Assembly: GCA_003216375.1 (NCBI GenBank)
Contig: QCIZ01000003.1
Coordinates: 80,245 to 144,244 of the forward strand
DNA: 64,000 nucleotides
Source of the DNA: Prochlorococcus sp. AG-402-O21
GTDB lineage: Bacteria; Cyanobacteriota; Cyanobacteriia; PCC-6307; Cyanobiaceae
Reading direction: 5' to 3'
Position numbers and translations under genes: made by a program. The notes below the pieces were generated by a model. That model was not told where the DNA came from. It saw nothing but the letters and a program-made list of their open reading frames with translations, and searched no databases. Within the stretch, counting starts at the first letter, position 1. The number at the start of each line of letters is the position of its first letter. Below are positions 48,953 to 59,514 of this stretch, one piece after another.

Positions 48953-49378
48953 TCAAGATTCTACTTTACTAGCAGTGGTTTTGGCATCTTTTGTCTCTTT
49001 TGATTTTTTGGTTTTTGATCCTAGTGATATTGATTGAACTAGTACTCTTGTAAGTTCTTGACGATGTCCATTCTTTCTTCTTGTCTTTTTCTTTGGTCTC
49101 ATTTTATAAACAATTATTTTTGGACCTCTTCTATGCTCTAAGACTTTGATCTCTACTTTCGCATCTTTTACATATGGTTTTCCAAGCTTTAAATCTTTAC
49201 CATCGTTCAGAAGAAGAACCTTTTCAATAGTCAGAACATCATTAACTTCTGCAGGGCATCTGTCTAAATCATAATAGCGATTTGGCTGAAGCCAAAATTG
49301 TTTTCCTGAGGCCTCGACTATCGCATAAGTTTTATCTTGTGGTGTTTCCTTCTTGGGAGATGATTTTTTATCAGCCAT
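48953..49378 (-). CDS. rplU: Ribosomal protein L21
   Basis: About 141 residues from the ATG at 49378 (the frame runs five codons further upstream). YAIVEASGKQFWLQPNRYYDLDR and RRGPKIIVYKMRPKKKTRRKNGHRQ identify L21. The C-terminal extension is Lys/Thr/Ser-rich. It diverges from kaiB across ~170 bp containing a dyad CGATTAA-GCC-TTAATCG at 49437-49453. Confidence 0.95.
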   Translation of the reverse strand: MADKKSSPKKETPQDKTYAIVEASGKQFWLQPNRYYDLDRCPAEVNDVLTIEKVLLLNDGKDLKLGKPYVKDAKVEIKVLEHRRGPKIIVYKMRPKKKTRRKNGHRQELTRVLVQSISLGSKTKKSKETKDAKTTASKVES

Positions 49379-49548
49379 GATTATTGGTGACACGTTAAGG
49401 CTCGAAAAAAATAAAAGGGGATTTCCTTTCTTTAATCGATTAAGCCTTAATCGTAATCGAAAAACAAACTAACATTTTCGCTTTTTGTTGGTTATTTAGT
49501 CAAGATCTAAGAAGGACAAATGTTCTGTGGATTTTTCGGAGGTTTTAA

Positions 49549-49872
49549 ATGAATGCCAGAAAGACATATATTCTCAAGCTTTATGTTGCTGGGAACACAC
49601 CAAATTCGATGAGAGCTTTGAACACTTTGAGAGAAATCTTAGAAAGTGAATTTAAAGGTGTCTATGCTCTTAAAGTTATTGATGTTTTAAAAAACCCTCA
49701 ATTAGCCGAAGAAGATAAAATACTTGCAACTCCAACTTTAGCTAAGATTTTACCCCCACCTGTGAGAAGAATAATTGGCGACTTATCAGATAGAGAAAAG
49801 GTGCTAATTGGATTGGATCTTTTATATGATGAATTAACCGATCAAGAAATGTTTTACTCTTCTGATAAATAA
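49549..49872 (+). CDS. kaiB: Circadian clock protein KaiB
   Basis: 107 residues. [39 protein letters not shown] and [21 protein letters not shown] are diagnostic. KaiB is a fold-switching thioredoxin-like protein that binds phosphorylated KaiC. Strong ribosome-binding site CGGAGG (49537-49542). No kaiA lies upstream: the gap to rplU is too short and shows no remnant. kaiC follows by 100 bp. Confidence 0.97.
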   Translation: MNARKTYILKLYVAGNTPNSMRALNTLREILESEFKGVYALKVIDVLKNPQLAEEDKILATPTLAKILPPPVRRIIGDLSDREKVLIGLDLLYDELTDQEMFYSSDK

Positions 49873-49972
49873 TTGAGCTATATAAACAATAAGTAAATGA
49901 ATTCTTAAGCCCAACCGATAACTAAGCAATTCTTAGTGTTTGTTCATTATGTTTTGTACATAAGAGCTTTTA

Positions 49973-51502
49973 ATGTTCTTAAAAAAAAATAGATCAAAAA
50001 TGCAGGTTCAAAAACTTCCCTCTGGAATTGAGGGCTTTGATGATATTTGTCATGGTGGTTTGCCAAATGCGCGCAGCACCCTTGTCAGCGGAACATCTGG
50101 TACTGGTAAAACAGTTTTTTCACTGCAATACCTTCATCATGGAATATGTAATTATGATGAACCCGGGATTTTTGTTACTTTTGAGGAATCGCCTTTAGAC
50201 ATTATTCGAAATGCTGCAAGTTTTGGATGGGATTTGCAAGGGTTGATTGATCAAAATAAACTTTTTATTTTAGATGCATCTCCAGACCCAGATGGACAAG
50301 ATGTCGCTGGAAGTTTCGACTTGTCAGGATTAATTGAAAGGATCAGTTATGCCATTAGAAAGTTCAAAGCGAAAAGAGTAGCTATAGACTCAATGACAGC
50401 AGTTTTTCAACAATATGATGCTATTTATGTTGTTAGAAGAGAGATTTTTCGACTAATAGCAAGACTTAAAGAAATAGGGGTAACTACTGTTATGACCACT
50501 GAAAGAATAGATGAATATGGTCCAATTGCTAGATATGGAGTTGAAGAATTCGTTTCTGATAATGTTGTCATTTTGAGGAATGTTTTAGAAGCAGAAAAAA
50601 GAAGAAGAACTGTAGAAATTTTGAAATTAAGAGGAACTACACATATGAAGGGTGAATTCCCTTTTACAATGGGTTCTCAAGGAATAGTTGCATTTCCTTT
50701 AGGTGCAATGAGATTGACTCAAAGGTCATCAAACATTCGTATAAGTTCTGGTGTCCCGGATTTGGATGAAATGTGTGGCGGAGGATATTTTCAAGACTCA
50801 ATTATTCTTGCGACTGGTGCAACTGGTACTGGAAAAACAATGTTAGTTTCTAAATTTGTTGAAGATGCTTACATACATAAGGAAAGAACAATACTTTTTG
50901 CATATGAAGAATCAAGAGCACAACTTCTTCGTAATGCCACGAGTTGGGGGATTGATTTTGAGAAGATGGAAGCTGATGGACTATTGAAGATTATTTGTGC
51001 TTATCCAGAATCAACTGGTTTGGAAGACCATTTGCAAATTATTAAATCCGAGATTTGCGAATATAAACCTTCCAGAATGGCAATTGATTCTTTGTCTGCA
51101 TTGGCTAGAGGTGTAAGTTTGAATGCATTTAGACAGTTTGTTATTGGAGTAACTGGTTATGCAAAACAAGAAGAAATAGCAGGATTCTTTACTAATACTG
51201 CGGAAGAGTTTATGGGAAGCCACTCAATTACTGATTCTCATATTTCAACAATAACTGATACTATTTTGCTTTTACAGTACGTAGAAATAAGAGGTGAAAT
51301 GGCAAGAGCAATAAATGTATTCAAGATGAGAGGATCATGGCATGACAAAAGGATACGTGAATATATTATTACAAATAAAGGCCCTGAGATTAAGGATTCA
51401 TTCTCTAATTTTGAACAAATATTTAGTGGAGCTCCTCATCGTATTAATCCTGAAGAGAATCTGCCTGGGGTTTTTAAAAGTATTGAAACAAGCGAAGAGT
51501 AA
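49973..51502 (+). CDS. kaiC: Circadian clock ATPase/kinase KaiC
   Basis: 509 residues, two RecA-like domains. CI has P-loop GTSGTGKT and FVTFEES; CII has P-loop GATGTGKT and FAYEES. The phosphorylation pair corresponding to Ser431/Thr432 of Synechococcus is at Ser425/Thr426 in ITDSHISTITDT. The first ~10 residues are Lys-rich; an ATG at codon 10 (MQVQKL) could be the true start. Forms a hexamer that times gene expression. Without KaiA, Prochlorococcus clocks are thought to behave like an hourglass. Convergent with nblS, two bases apart. Confidence 0.97.
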   Translation: MFLKKNRSKMQVQKLPSGIEGFDDICHGGLPNARSTLVSGTSGTGKTVFSLQYLHHGICNYDEPGIFVTFEESPLDIIRNAASFGWDLQGLIDQNKLFILDASPDPDGQDVAGSFDLSGLIERISYAIRKFKAKRVAIDSMTAVFQQYDAIYVVRREIFRLIARLKEIGVTTVMTTERIDEYGPIARYGVEEFVSDNVVILRNVLEAEKRRRTVEILKLRGTTHMKGEFPFTMGSQGIVAFPLGAMRLTQRSSNIRISSGVPDLDEMCGGGYFQDSIILATGATGTGKTMLVSKFVEDAYIHKERTILFAYEESRAQLLRNATSWGIDFEKMEADGLLKIICAYPESTGLEDHLQIIKSEICEYKPSRMAIDSLSALARGVSLNAFRQFVIGVTGYAKQEEIAGFFTNTAEEFMGSHSITDSHISTITDTILLLQYVEIRGEMARAINVFKMRGSWHDKRIREYIITNKGPEIKDSFSNFEQIFSGAPHRINPEENLPGVFKSIETSEE

Positions 51503-51504
51503 TT

Positions 51505-53580
51505 CTATTTTATTAAAGACTTATCATTTTCAAGTTCCCAATTTTTTCTTGCAGATTTTAGTAATAACTGATCAGAATCAGAACCTTCTAAAGGAAGTTC
51601 AAACCAAAAAGTCGTTCCTGTATTCGGTTCACTAGCCATTCTTATTTCACTTCCGTGTTTGTCGACGATACCCTTGACAATTGAAAGCCCTAATCCAGTT
51701 CCTACTTCAGTGTGAACTGAATCCTCAACTCTATAAAAACGTTCAAAAATTCTTTGTTGATCTATTTCAGAAATACCACAGCCCGTATCAGATACCTCAA
51801 CTCTGATTTTTGGCATCGGAGATAATATCTCACAATGTGGAGCTTTATTGTCTTGATCAACTGGCGAAGCAACGCATATGTCTGGCCATGTATAGGCCTT
51901 TAAATTTATTATCCCTCCTTCTTTACTAAATTTAAGTGCGTTACCAACAAGGTTGTCTAAAACTTGGAGGATCATATCCCAATTTCCTAAAACAAATGCT
52001 AAATTACTTTCAACATTAAGTATTAATTTAACATTTTTATCTTCAGCATTAAGTTTATAGTTTCTGAGGGTTTGTTCCATTGCTTCTTTTATATTTAGTG
52101 ATTCTAATTGAATTGTTCTTCCAGACTCCAACTTGGATAAGTCAAGAACATCATTTACTAAGCGAGTAAGTCTATCTGTCTCTGAATTTGCAACACCCAG
52201 AAATTCTTTTTGCTCCTCTTTTGTAAGTTGTTCCCCCAAGTCATATAATGTCTCAACATAACTTTTTATGTTAAATAATGGAGTTCTTAATTCGTGCGAA
52301 ACATTGCTTATGAATCTTTTTTGTGCTGCGTTTAATTGGACTTCCCTAGTGAGATCTTGAACGGTAACAGCAATACCCTTGATATTCTCTCCTGTTGTGT
52401 CTCTAACCGACTTTAAAACTATACGAAGTGTTCTTGGTGGTTCATCAAGATTGCAACGCAAATCATCACTGTCTCCAAAGTTGTTCAAAAGGGAGGTTAT
52501 TGGTGTTTCGAGCTCTTTTACTAGAGAGTCAGGAAGTTGATTTAATAATTTTTGACCTTCAATATTTCTACCTTCCCAGCGAAAAAGTCTTCTAGCAGTT
52601 GGATTGACTAAAACAATATTTCCTTGTTCGTCAATGAGAAGCGCTCCATCAGCCATTGTGGCTATTAAAGATTGCTGTTTGACTTGCGCAGCTTTTAATT
52701 CTTCTATATTCGCTGCATCATAGTCTTCTAATCGTGATGCCATTGCATTAAACCCATTTAAGAGTTCGCCCAGTTCTCCACTCATAGGGAGATCTACTCT
52801 TGATTTGAAATTACCTTTGGCAATCTCTCTGACTCCAATAACTAATTCTTTAATGGGACGAGTGATTGTTAGAGCATTAAATACTGCGCCAATTATTACT
52901 AAAACCCAAATAGAAATAAATACAGCGACTGTGATCTCTCTAGTTAATGCAGCTGTGGCAAGAGCTTTTTTATTGGGTGTTACACCAAGAGCTAGGGCGC
53001 CAAGATATTCACCCTTCCAAAGCATGGGAACAAAAACATCAGTTACTTGACCTTGTGGTGTTGAATGTTGTCTAACTAGTGGAAATTGAGGTTGTTTTTT
53101 TAATTCGCTTGGTAGTTTAAGTTTCCTAGTTAGTTGTAAGGCGCCTTCCACTTCAGATTCTGTAGCTGTTGCGCTTACAGGAATACCCAGTTTCACTAGG
53201 CCATCAGGATCAGTAAAGAAAATATATCTTAAATTTCTGCTTGAACGCCAAAACTTCTCTGCTACATTGAATAGCTCTCTTGTTTGATTATTTGCGACTA
53301 ATTCCGTAACGTTCCCAGATAATAATAATCCCAGATCTCTGGCATATCTTGTATCATTCATACCTGCATCTTTTTGAATACTGCTCAGAGAAAAGAAGGT
53401 AATAAGTGTCATTATAAAACTCACTACTAGGGTCCCAAAAGCTAGTAATTTTGATCTCAAATTAAATCTTGACCACCACAAATTTATTTTTTCTATGATA
53501 CTTAGATCATCCATAAAACCATCTTCGTTCGACGATGAAAAAGAATTATTTTGTCTAAAATCTGAATTATTCATTTGCAT
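51505..53580 (-). CDS. nblS: Sensor histidine kinase NblS (Hik33/DspA/Ycf26)
   Basis: 691 residues. Two membrane helices (about 43-66 and 215-238) flank an extracytoplasmic sensor region. HAMP (~239-292), PAS (~304-410), HisKA with phospho-acceptor His429 in NVSHELRTPLFNIKSYVETL, and a HATPase domain (GTGLGLSIVKGIVDKHG) follow. The FNIKSYVETL sequence is typical of NblS. It signals high light and other stress to RpaB, which binds HLR1 sites such as that at 30338-30355. The first residues are Asn/Ser-rich and disordered. Confidence 0.93.
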   Translation of the reverse strand: MQMNNSDFRQNNSFSSSNEDGFMDDLSIIEKINLWWSRFNLRSKLLAFGTLVVSFIMTLITFFSLSSIQKDAGMNDTRYARDLGLLLSGNVTELVANNQTRELFNVAEKFWRSSRNLRYIFFTDPDGLVKLGIPVSATATESEVEGALQLTRKLKLPSELKKQPQFPLVRQHSTPQGQVTDVFVPMLWKGEYLGALALGVTPNKKALATAALTREITVAVFISIWVLVIIGAVFNALTITRPIKELVIGVREIAKGNFKSRVDLPMSGELGELLNGFNAMASRLEDYDAANIEELKAAQVKQQSLIATMADGALLIDEQGNIVLVNPTARRLFRWEGRNIEGQKLLNQLPDSLVKELETPITSLLNNFGDSDDLRCNLDEPPRTLRIVLKSVRDTTGENIKGIAVTVQDLTREVQLNAAQKRFISNVSHELRTPLFNIKSYVETLYDLGEQLTKEEQKEFLGVANSETDRLTRLVNDVLDLSKLESGRTIQLESLNIKEAMEQTLRNYKLNAEDKNVKLILNVESNLAFVLGNWDMILQVLDNLVGNALKFSKEGGIINLKAYTWPDICVASPVDQDNKAPHCEILSPMPKIRVEVSDTGCGISEIDQQRIFERFYRVEDSVHTEVGTGLGLSIVKGIVDKHGSEIRMASEPNTGTTFWFELPLEGSDSDQLLLKSARKNWELENDKSLIK

Positions 53581-53589
53581 TTAGTTAGA

Positions 53590-54903
53590 TTAAATGTTTC
53601 TAACTTGGTAACCAATATCTTCGCGAAAATGCATACCATCAAATTTAATTTTTTTTAGGTTAGAGTATGCTAATTCAAAAGCCTCATCGAAGCTTTCTCC
53701 CTGTGCAACTATCGAGAGAACTCTTCCCCCTGAAGTAATTATATTGTTAGATTTATCCACCGTGGTTCCTGCATGAAAAATTTGGAGAGAAGAATTCGAT
53801 TCAATATTTATATCTATTTTGTCACCTTTTTGAGGGCTTTCAGGATACCCCTTAGATGCTGCAACAATGCAGGCACTTCGCTTGGTTTTGAATGTAAGTT
53901 TTGGAGCATTCTCTAACTTTCCTTTGGCGCATGCAAAAAGTACAGATGCAAATTCTTTTCCCATTAATGGCATTAAGGCCTGACATTCTGGGTCGCCAAA
54001 GCGGCAATTGAATTCAATAACTTTTGGTCCAGAGGAAGTGAGCATTAATCCTGCATAAATGACTCCGATATATTTGATTTTCTTTTTTTTCAGACCTTTT
54101 AAAGTAGGGATAAGAACAAGCTCTGTTAAGTCATTAAGATCTTGTTGATTGATTAGAAGTGCAGGCGCATAAGCTCCCATTCCTCCAGTATTTGGACCGT
54201 TATCTCCGTCAAGTAATCTTTTGTGATCCTGTGCTGGAGGAAGAATAATTAATTTTTCTCCATCACAAAGAGCAAAAATAGAAACTTCTGGCCCTTCAAT
54301 TTTTTCTTCGAGAATAATTTTATTCCCTGCAGAGCCAAACTTTCCAGAAAATACTTCTAAAATTGCATCCTTAGATTGTTCAATGGTTTCACATACAGTT
54401 ACTCCTTTACCTGCAGCAAGACCATCTGCTTTTATAACAAGAGGTTGATTGAAATTTTGAAGAATTTTTAGTGCTTCCTCTTTAGATCCTGCCGACCAAT
54501 ACTTGGCTGTAGGGATATTGTTTTCTATCATCAGAGCTTTAGCCCAGTCTTTACTTGCTTCTAATTGAGCGCCTTCTTTGCCGGGACCAAATACTGTCAA
54601 TCCTGCGTCACGCATTTTATCTGCTAATCCCAGCGCTAAAGGGACTTCAGGACCAATAATTACTAAATTAATTTGAAGTCGTTGACATTCACTAATAATA
54701 GTTTTTTCATCTTCAGATTTGGTTTTTAGGCAAATACATTTTTCAAAGTTTGATGTGCCACCATTCCCAGGGCAAACATATATTTGTTGAATAGATTCGT
54801 TTCTTGATAAAGCCCAGGCAATAGAATTTTCTCTACCTCCGCTTCCAATTATTAATATTTTTTTTAGTTGGCTTAAGCCATCAGTCTTTTGAATTCTTAC
54901 CAT
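53590..54903 (-). CDS. purD: Phosphoribosylamine-glycine ligase
   Basis: 437 residues with the ATP-grasp fold. ILIIGSGGRENSIAWAL at the N-terminus, LVIKADGLAAGKGVTVC, NTGGMGAYAPA and KVIEFNCRFGDPECQ are all present. Second step of purine synthesis (glycinamide ribonucleotide formation). It ends nine bases before the nblS start side on the same strand, so nblS may be co-transcribed downstream of purD. Divergent from purC. Confidence 0.95.
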   Translation of the reverse strand: MVRIQKTDGLSQLKKILIIGSGGRENSIAWALSRNESIQQIYVCPGNGGTSNFEKCICLKTKSEDEKTIISECQRLQINLVIIGPEVPLALGLADKMRDAGLTVFGPGKEGAQLEASKDWAKALMIENNIPTAKYWSAGSKEEALKILQNFNQPLVIKADGLAAGKGVTVCETIEQSKDAILEVFSGKFGSAGNKIILEEKIEGPEVSIFALCDGEKLIILPPAQDHKRLLDGDNGPNTGGMGAYAPALLINQQDLNDLTELVLIPTLKGLKKKKIKYIGVIYAGLMLTSSGPKVIEFNCRFGDPECQALMPLMGKEFASVLFACAKGKLENAPKLTFKTKRSACIVAASKGYPESPQKGDKIDINIESNSSLQIFHAGTTVDKSNNIITSGGRVLSIVAQGESFDEAFELAYSNLKKIKFDGMHFREDIGYQVRNI

Positions 54904-55092
54904 AGTTTTTCTCTTGCTTGGATGAAAAAATAGTTTTAGTAGATCTTTGATTAGCTTTTGATTATTATTTAATAAATTCTTTGAAGAAAAGTTGTTTAGT
55001 AGTTTGGAGCTTGTTCTTTAAATTACTTTGTTTTGGTTGAGGTGATTTTTTTAGCATTGGCTATTTATACTAATTAGATATCAGAGGTATTA

Positions 55093-55836
55093 ATGAATCA
55101 TATCCAAGGACCACTCGTATATGAAGGGAAGGCGAAACGAGTTTTTGCATGTGAAAATCCAGATAGGGTTTTAATAGAGTTCAAAAATGATGCTACTGCT
55201 TTTAACGCTAAAAAACGATCAGAGATTGAGGGCAAAGGTCGCTTGAATTGCAAAATTTCTGCGGCTCTTTTTAAATTACTTGAATTGAATGGAATTCCTA
55301 CGCACTTTTTAGAACTTCATTCAGAAACATTCATGATTGCAGACAAAATTAGTGTAATTCCTTTGGAAATTGTTATTCGCAATATTGCTACAGGTTCATT
55401 GTGTAGAGAAACACCCATTATTCAAGGAACAATATTAAACCCTCCACTCCTTGATTTATATTATAAAGATGATGAATTGGGAGACCCTATACTTACAGAA
55501 AGTAGATTAAAGTTGCTTGATTTGATAAGTACTTCTCAGATGGAAGAGGTAGAGAAAATTACTAGAAGTGTAAATAAGATTTTAAAAGAATATTTTGATT
55601 CACTTGATTTACTATTAGTCGACTTTAAATTAGAGTTTGGTCTTAATTCGTTAGGGAAACTTGTTGTGGCCGATGAGATAAGTCCAGATAATTGTAGGTT
55701 TTGGGATAAAAAAAACTCTGATCCCAAGGATCGTATCCTTGACAAAGACCGCTTTCGGCAAGATCTTGGAGGTGTTATTGATGCCTATGAGGAGATTTTG
55801 AAACGTATAGAAAAAGAATCCTCTAATGCTACTTAA
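55093..55836 (+). CDS. purC: SAICAR synthetase
   Basis: 247 residues. [44 protein letters not shown] and [15 protein letters not shown] identify PurC, which joins aspartate to CAIR in purine synthesis. AGAGGT six bases before the ATG is a clear ribosome-binding site. It pairs by pathway with the divergent purD. Confidence 0.96.
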   Translation: MNHIQGPLVYEGKAKRVFACENPDRVLIEFKNDATAFNAKKRSEIEGKGRLNCKISAALFKLLELNGIPTHFLELHSETFMIADKISVIPLEIVIRNIATGSLCRETPIIQGTILNPPLLDLYYKDDELGDPILTESRLKLLDLISTSQMEEVEKITRSVNKILKEYFDSLDLLLVDFKLEFGLNSLGKLVVADEISPDNCRFWDKKNSDPKDRILDKDRFRQDLGGVIDAYEEILKRIEKESSNAT

Positions 55837-55881
55837 TCCAATTATTCTGGGCTAAGAATTACGTAATTTAACTGAATTGTT

Positions 55882-58194
55882 TTGAAATCTATGTTCAAAA
55901 GACACACCAGCTCTAATAAGAAATTAAAAAGGAATAGTTCATATGCAATTGCTTTAGCATTTCCTTTTGTTAGTCTTTTTGGAGAAACTAAGGCTTCTAA
56001 AATAATCTTAGGTGAAAATAAATTATTTATTGAAAATGAATATATTCAAAGTTTCGAATTTACGAATCAAGTCAAGAATAATAAATTTAATTTAAAGTTT
56101 GATGGTTTTTTAGTTGCGGATAAAATAAATAAAAAAGAAGAAAATACTGTAACTGAAGAAAAAAGAGTATTAATTTCAGAGATAATTATTGAGGGACTTG
56201 AAGATCATCCTGAAAAAGAGCGTTTGGAGGTCTTAGCTTATGATTCAATTTTAATTAGACCAGGTAGTAAAGTTACAAGTGAAGAAGTTAAGAAGGATTT
56301 AGATCGGATTTATTCAACTGGCTGGTTTTCGGGAGCAAAAATTGAATCTTTAGAGAGTGCTTTAGGAGTTCAACTTCTGATCAAAGTTAATCCAAATCCT
56401 ATATTGAAAAAAATTACTATTTTACCGCCTGTAAGAAAAATATCAAATACAAAATTGAAAAAGATATTTAATAATGATTATGGAAAAACCTTAAACCTCA
56501 ATACTCTTCAGATAAGAATTAAAGAAATTAAAGATTGGTATAATTCTAATGGTTATTCATTAGCAAGAATATCTGGCCCAAGTCGTTTAACTAAGGATGG
56601 AATAGTAGAACTTAATATTCAAGAAGGATATATAGATGGTATAGAGATTAGTTTTATTGATGAAGATGGTAATACAGAAGATGAAAAAGGAAGAATCATA
56701 AAAGGAAAAACAAAAAAATGGGTAATTGAAAGAGAGTTAATAACAAAAGTTGGAGATGTTTTTAATAGAAATAAATTAGAATCAGATATAAAAAGACTAT
56801 ATTCAACATCACTTTTTAATGATGTAAAAGTAACTCTTAAACCAGTTAAGTCTAAACCAGGAAGTATCATAATTTCATTAGGTATAACTGAGCAAAGAAC
56901 TGGTTCTTTGACAGGGGGTCTTGGCTATAGCGGAGCTCAAGGTGTGTTTGGACAGATTGGATTACAAGAGTCCAATCTGATTGGTAGATCATGGTCATCA
57001 AATATGAATTTGACTTATGGTGAATATGGAGCCTTGTTGAATATTTCCTTATATGATCCATGGATTAAAAATGATAAACACAGAACATCTTTTAGAACTT
57101 CGTTGTATTTAAGTAGAGAAGTTCCGCAAGAACTAAGAAGTCAAGATGGAGGAAGTATTCGAGGAGTTATAGATAGATATGAGGCACCTAATTCATCGAT
57201 AAGTTATGACACTAATCAATCTCACAACTTAGATTTAAATAATAATAATATTTTAATTGAAACTGGACCATTTGCTAATCTTTCTTCGGCTAAGTTGTCG
57301 GCCCCTCAGTTTAGTTGGTTTGATGATGAAGGTGACTCTATTGTCTTAGAGCGAACAGGAGGAGGCTTCTCTTTCGCAAGGCCTTTAAATGGTGGTAAGC
57401 CTTTAAAAAAAGTACCTTGGAGTGTTCTTATTGGTGCAAATTTCCAGAAAGTTAAACCAATAAACTATGCAGGAGATAAAAGACCTTATGGTGTTGCATC
57501 CACAAATTTTAAAGAAGGTAAAGTACCTAAGAATGAAATTATTTGTGTTGCATTTAATTGCTCTTCAGAAAATACATTGATTAGTCTTAAAAGTGCCGTT
57601 ACTTACAACAATTTAAATGATTCAAGAAATCCAACCTCCGGAGATTATTTCAATATTGGTTCAGAACAATTTATTAGTTTAGGCGAGAATTCACCGACTT
57701 TTAATAGATCTAGGGTTAGTTATTCACGTTTTTATCCTGTTGATTGGTTGAAGTTCCATAAGGGTTGTCGTCCTAAGCCTGGTAAAAAGGCAGATTGCTC
57801 CCAGTCGTTAGGTTTTCAGGCAAAAATAGGAACAATTATTGGAGAGCTACCTCCTTATGAAGCATTTTGCTTGGGAGGAACCAGCTCTGTTAGAGGTTGG
57901 AATTCTTGTGATTTAGGCGTTGCAAGAAATTATGGAGAGGCAACAGCAGAATACAGATTTCCTATTTGGCGATTAGTCTCTGGGGTGCTATTTGTTGATG
58001 CAGGATCTGATTTTGGTTCCCAATCGAATGTTCCAGGGAAGCCTGGGAAAATTCTTGAAAAACCTGGATCTGGTTTTTCAGTGGGTCCTGGAGCAGTCAT
58101 CAATACACCTGTTGGCCCAATTCGGATAGAGGCAGCCAGTCAAGATTTTAGTGGTAATTGGCGATATAACATCGGAATAGGCTGGAAATTCTAG
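55882..58194 (+). CDS. bamA: BamA/Omp85 outer-membrane assembly protein
   Basis: 770 residues from TTG (ATG at codon 4 also possible). The N-terminal signal region has a basic head and hydrophobic stretch (SYAIALAFPFVSLFG). Three POTRA-type repeats occupy roughly residues 85-335 (EEVKKDLDRIYSTGWFSGAKI; DIKRLYSTSLFNDVKV). A C-terminal beta barrel follows, with the FCLGGTSSVRGW motif (the VRGF-like loop) and the ending GPIRIEAASQ and FSGNWRYNIGIGWKF. It inserts barrel proteins into the outer membrane; cyanobacterial forms are the ancestors of Toc75. lpxC overlaps it by one base. Confidence 0.93.
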   Translation: MKSMFKRHTSSNKKLKRNSSYAIALAFPFVSLFGETKASKIILGENKLFIENEYIQSFEFTNQVKNNKFNLKFDGFLVADKINKKEENTVTEEKRVLISEIIIEGLEDHPEKERLEVLAYDSILIRPGSKVTSEEVKKDLDRIYSTGWFSGAKIESLESALGVQLLIKVNPNPILKKITILPPVRKISNTKLKKIFNNDYGKTLNLNTLQIRIKEIKDWYNSNGYSLARISGPSRLTKDGIVELNIQEGYIDGIEISFIDEDGNTEDEKGRIIKGKTKKWVIERELITKVGDVFNRNKLESDIKRLYSTSLFNDVKVTLKPVKSKPGSIIISLGITEQRTGSLTGGLGYSGAQGVFGQIGLQESNLIGRSWSSNMNLTYGEYGALLNISLYDPWIKNDKHRTSFRTSLYLSREVPQELRSQDGGSIRGVIDRYEAPNSSISYDTNQSHNLDLNNNNILIETGPFANLSSAKLSAPQFSWFDDEGDSIVLERTGGGFSFARPLNGGKPLKKVPWSVLIGANFQKVKPINYAGDKRPYGVASTNFKEGKVPKNEIICVAFNCSSENTLISLKSAVTYNNLNDSRNPTSGDYFNIGSEQFISLGENSPTFNRSRVSYSRFYPVDWLKFHKGCRPKPGKKADCSQSLGFQAKIGTIIGELPPYEAFCLGGTSSVRGWNSCDLGVARNYGEATAEYRFPIWRLVSGVLFVDAGSDFGSQSNVPGKPGKILEKPGSGFSVGPGAVINTPVGPIRIEAASQDFSGNWRYNIGIGWKF

Positions 58195-59039
58195 TGTTCT
58201 CATTTCCCGATGATTATGAACAAGGCTGGACGCTTAAAAATGAGATTGAAAAAGATGGTATTGGATTGCATACAGGTCTTAAATGTACGGTAATTATTAA
58301 GCCAACAGATTTAATTGGATTTTATATTTCTTTTGCTGACGAACCTAATAAAGTTATTCCTATCGATATTTCGCATGTAAGGAATACTCCTTTATGCACA
58401 ACACTTGATCTGAATGGAAAAAAAGTATCTACGGTTGAACACTTGCTAGCTTCATTAATTGGCGCAGGGTTAACTCATGTACATATAGAAATAGATGGAA
58501 GTGAGATCCCTTTGCTTGATGGTTCTGCGATTGGTTGGATTGAGGAAATTGAGAAGGTAGGAATGATTAGTTCTACTTCATCTCCCAGACCAAGGCCAAA
58601 AATAACATCTCCAATTTTTGTAAGCCATGGAGAAAGTGTGATTTTTGCTAAACCATCAAAAAATTTGAAATTAATAGGTTTGATTGATTTCCCATACAAG
58701 GCAATTGGACAGCAAATGTTCTCCATTAATCTTTCTCCAAATAATTTTGTTAAAGAAATTGCACCTGCTCGTACTTTTGGCTTTCTTGATCAGTTAGAAG
58801 AATTAAAGAAAGCTGGACTAATTAAAGGAGGAGCACTTGAAAATGCCCTGGTTTGTAATGGTGATTCTTGGGTAAATCCACCCTTGAGATTTGAAAATGA
58901 ACCAGTACGTCACAAATTGCTTGACTTGATTGGAGATCTAGCTCTTGTTGGATTGCCGAGGGCTCAAATATTTGTGTATAAGGGTTCTCACTCTCTTCAT
59001 GCTGAATTTGCAGCTTCTCTTCAAAAGGTATTAACTTAA
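58194..59039 (+). CDS. lpxC: UDP-3-O-acyl-N-acetylglucosamine deacetylase
   Basis: 281 residues from a GTG that shares its first base with the bamA stop. Zinc ligands lie in VEHLLASLIGAG (His) and RHKLLDLIGDLAL (His and Asp). PLLDGSAIGWIEEI and ARTFGFL are also typical. The committed step of lipid A synthesis. Order bamA-lpxC-fabZ-lpxA-lpxB groups outer-membrane biogenesis. Confidence 0.95.
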   Translation: MFSFPDDYEQGWTLKNEIEKDGIGLHTGLKCTVIIKPTDLIGFYISFADEPNKVIPIDISHVRNTPLCTTLDLNGKKVSTVEHLLASLIGAGLTHVHIEIDGSEIPLLDGSAIGWIEEIEKVGMISSTSSPRPRPKITSPIFVSHGESVIFAKPSKNLKLIGLIDFPYKAIGQQMFSINLSPNNFVKEIAPARTFGFLDQLEELKKAGLIKGGALENALVCNGDSWVNPPLRFENEPVRHKLLDLIGDLALVGLPRAQIFVYKGSHSLHAEFAASLQKVLT

Positions 59040-59051
59040 TTAAATCTGATT

Positions 59052-59510
59052 TTGACTGACATCTCTTCTTCCCAACCTCTTGTTTTAAATAGCGAGCAAA
59101 TAATGGGGCTTTTGCCTCATAGATATCCTTTTGCGCTTGTTGACAGATTGATTGAACATGACCCAGGAAAGAAAGCGGTGGCAATAAAGAATGTCACTCT
59201 TAATGAGCCTCAATTTCAAGGCCATTTCCCTGACAGGCCTTTGATGCCAGGAGTCTTAATAGTAGAAGCAATGGCTCAAGTAGGTGGTTTGATTGTTTCT
59301 CAAATGCCTGATCTTCCAAAAGGACTGTTTGTTTTTGCTGGGATTGATTCAGTTCGGTTTAGGCGACCAGTGGTCCCTGGAGATCAATTATTAATCTCTT
59401 GTGAGTTGATAAGCATCAAAAGGAAGAGATTTGGAAAAGTTAGGGGCGAGGCAAAAGTTGATGGTCAATTGGTTTGTTCTGGAGATTTGATGTTTTCTCT
59501 TTTGGATTGA
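59052..59510 (+). CDS. fabZ: (3R)-hydroxyacyl-ACP dehydratase
   Basis: 152 residues from [23 protein letters not shown] with the catalytic His and [24 protein letters not shown] with the catalytic Glu are the FabZ hot-dog-fold motifs. It dehydrates beta-hydroxyacyl-ACP in fatty-acid synthesis and competes with LpxA for acyl donors. Twelve bases after lpxC. Confidence 0.95.
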   Translation: MTDISSSQPLVLNSEQIMGLLPHRYPFALVDRLIEHDPGKKAVAIKNVTLNEPQFQGHFPDRPLMPGVLIVEAMAQVGGLIVSQMPDLPKGLFVFAGIDSVRFRRPVVPGDQLLISCELISIKRKRFGKVRGEAKVDGQLVCSGDLMFSLLD

Positions 59511-59514
59511 TCTG

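Noticed and set aside
49394..49548. kaiA remnant upstream of kaiB
   Set aside because: The gap is about 170 bp, has no frame, and nothing resembles KaiA.
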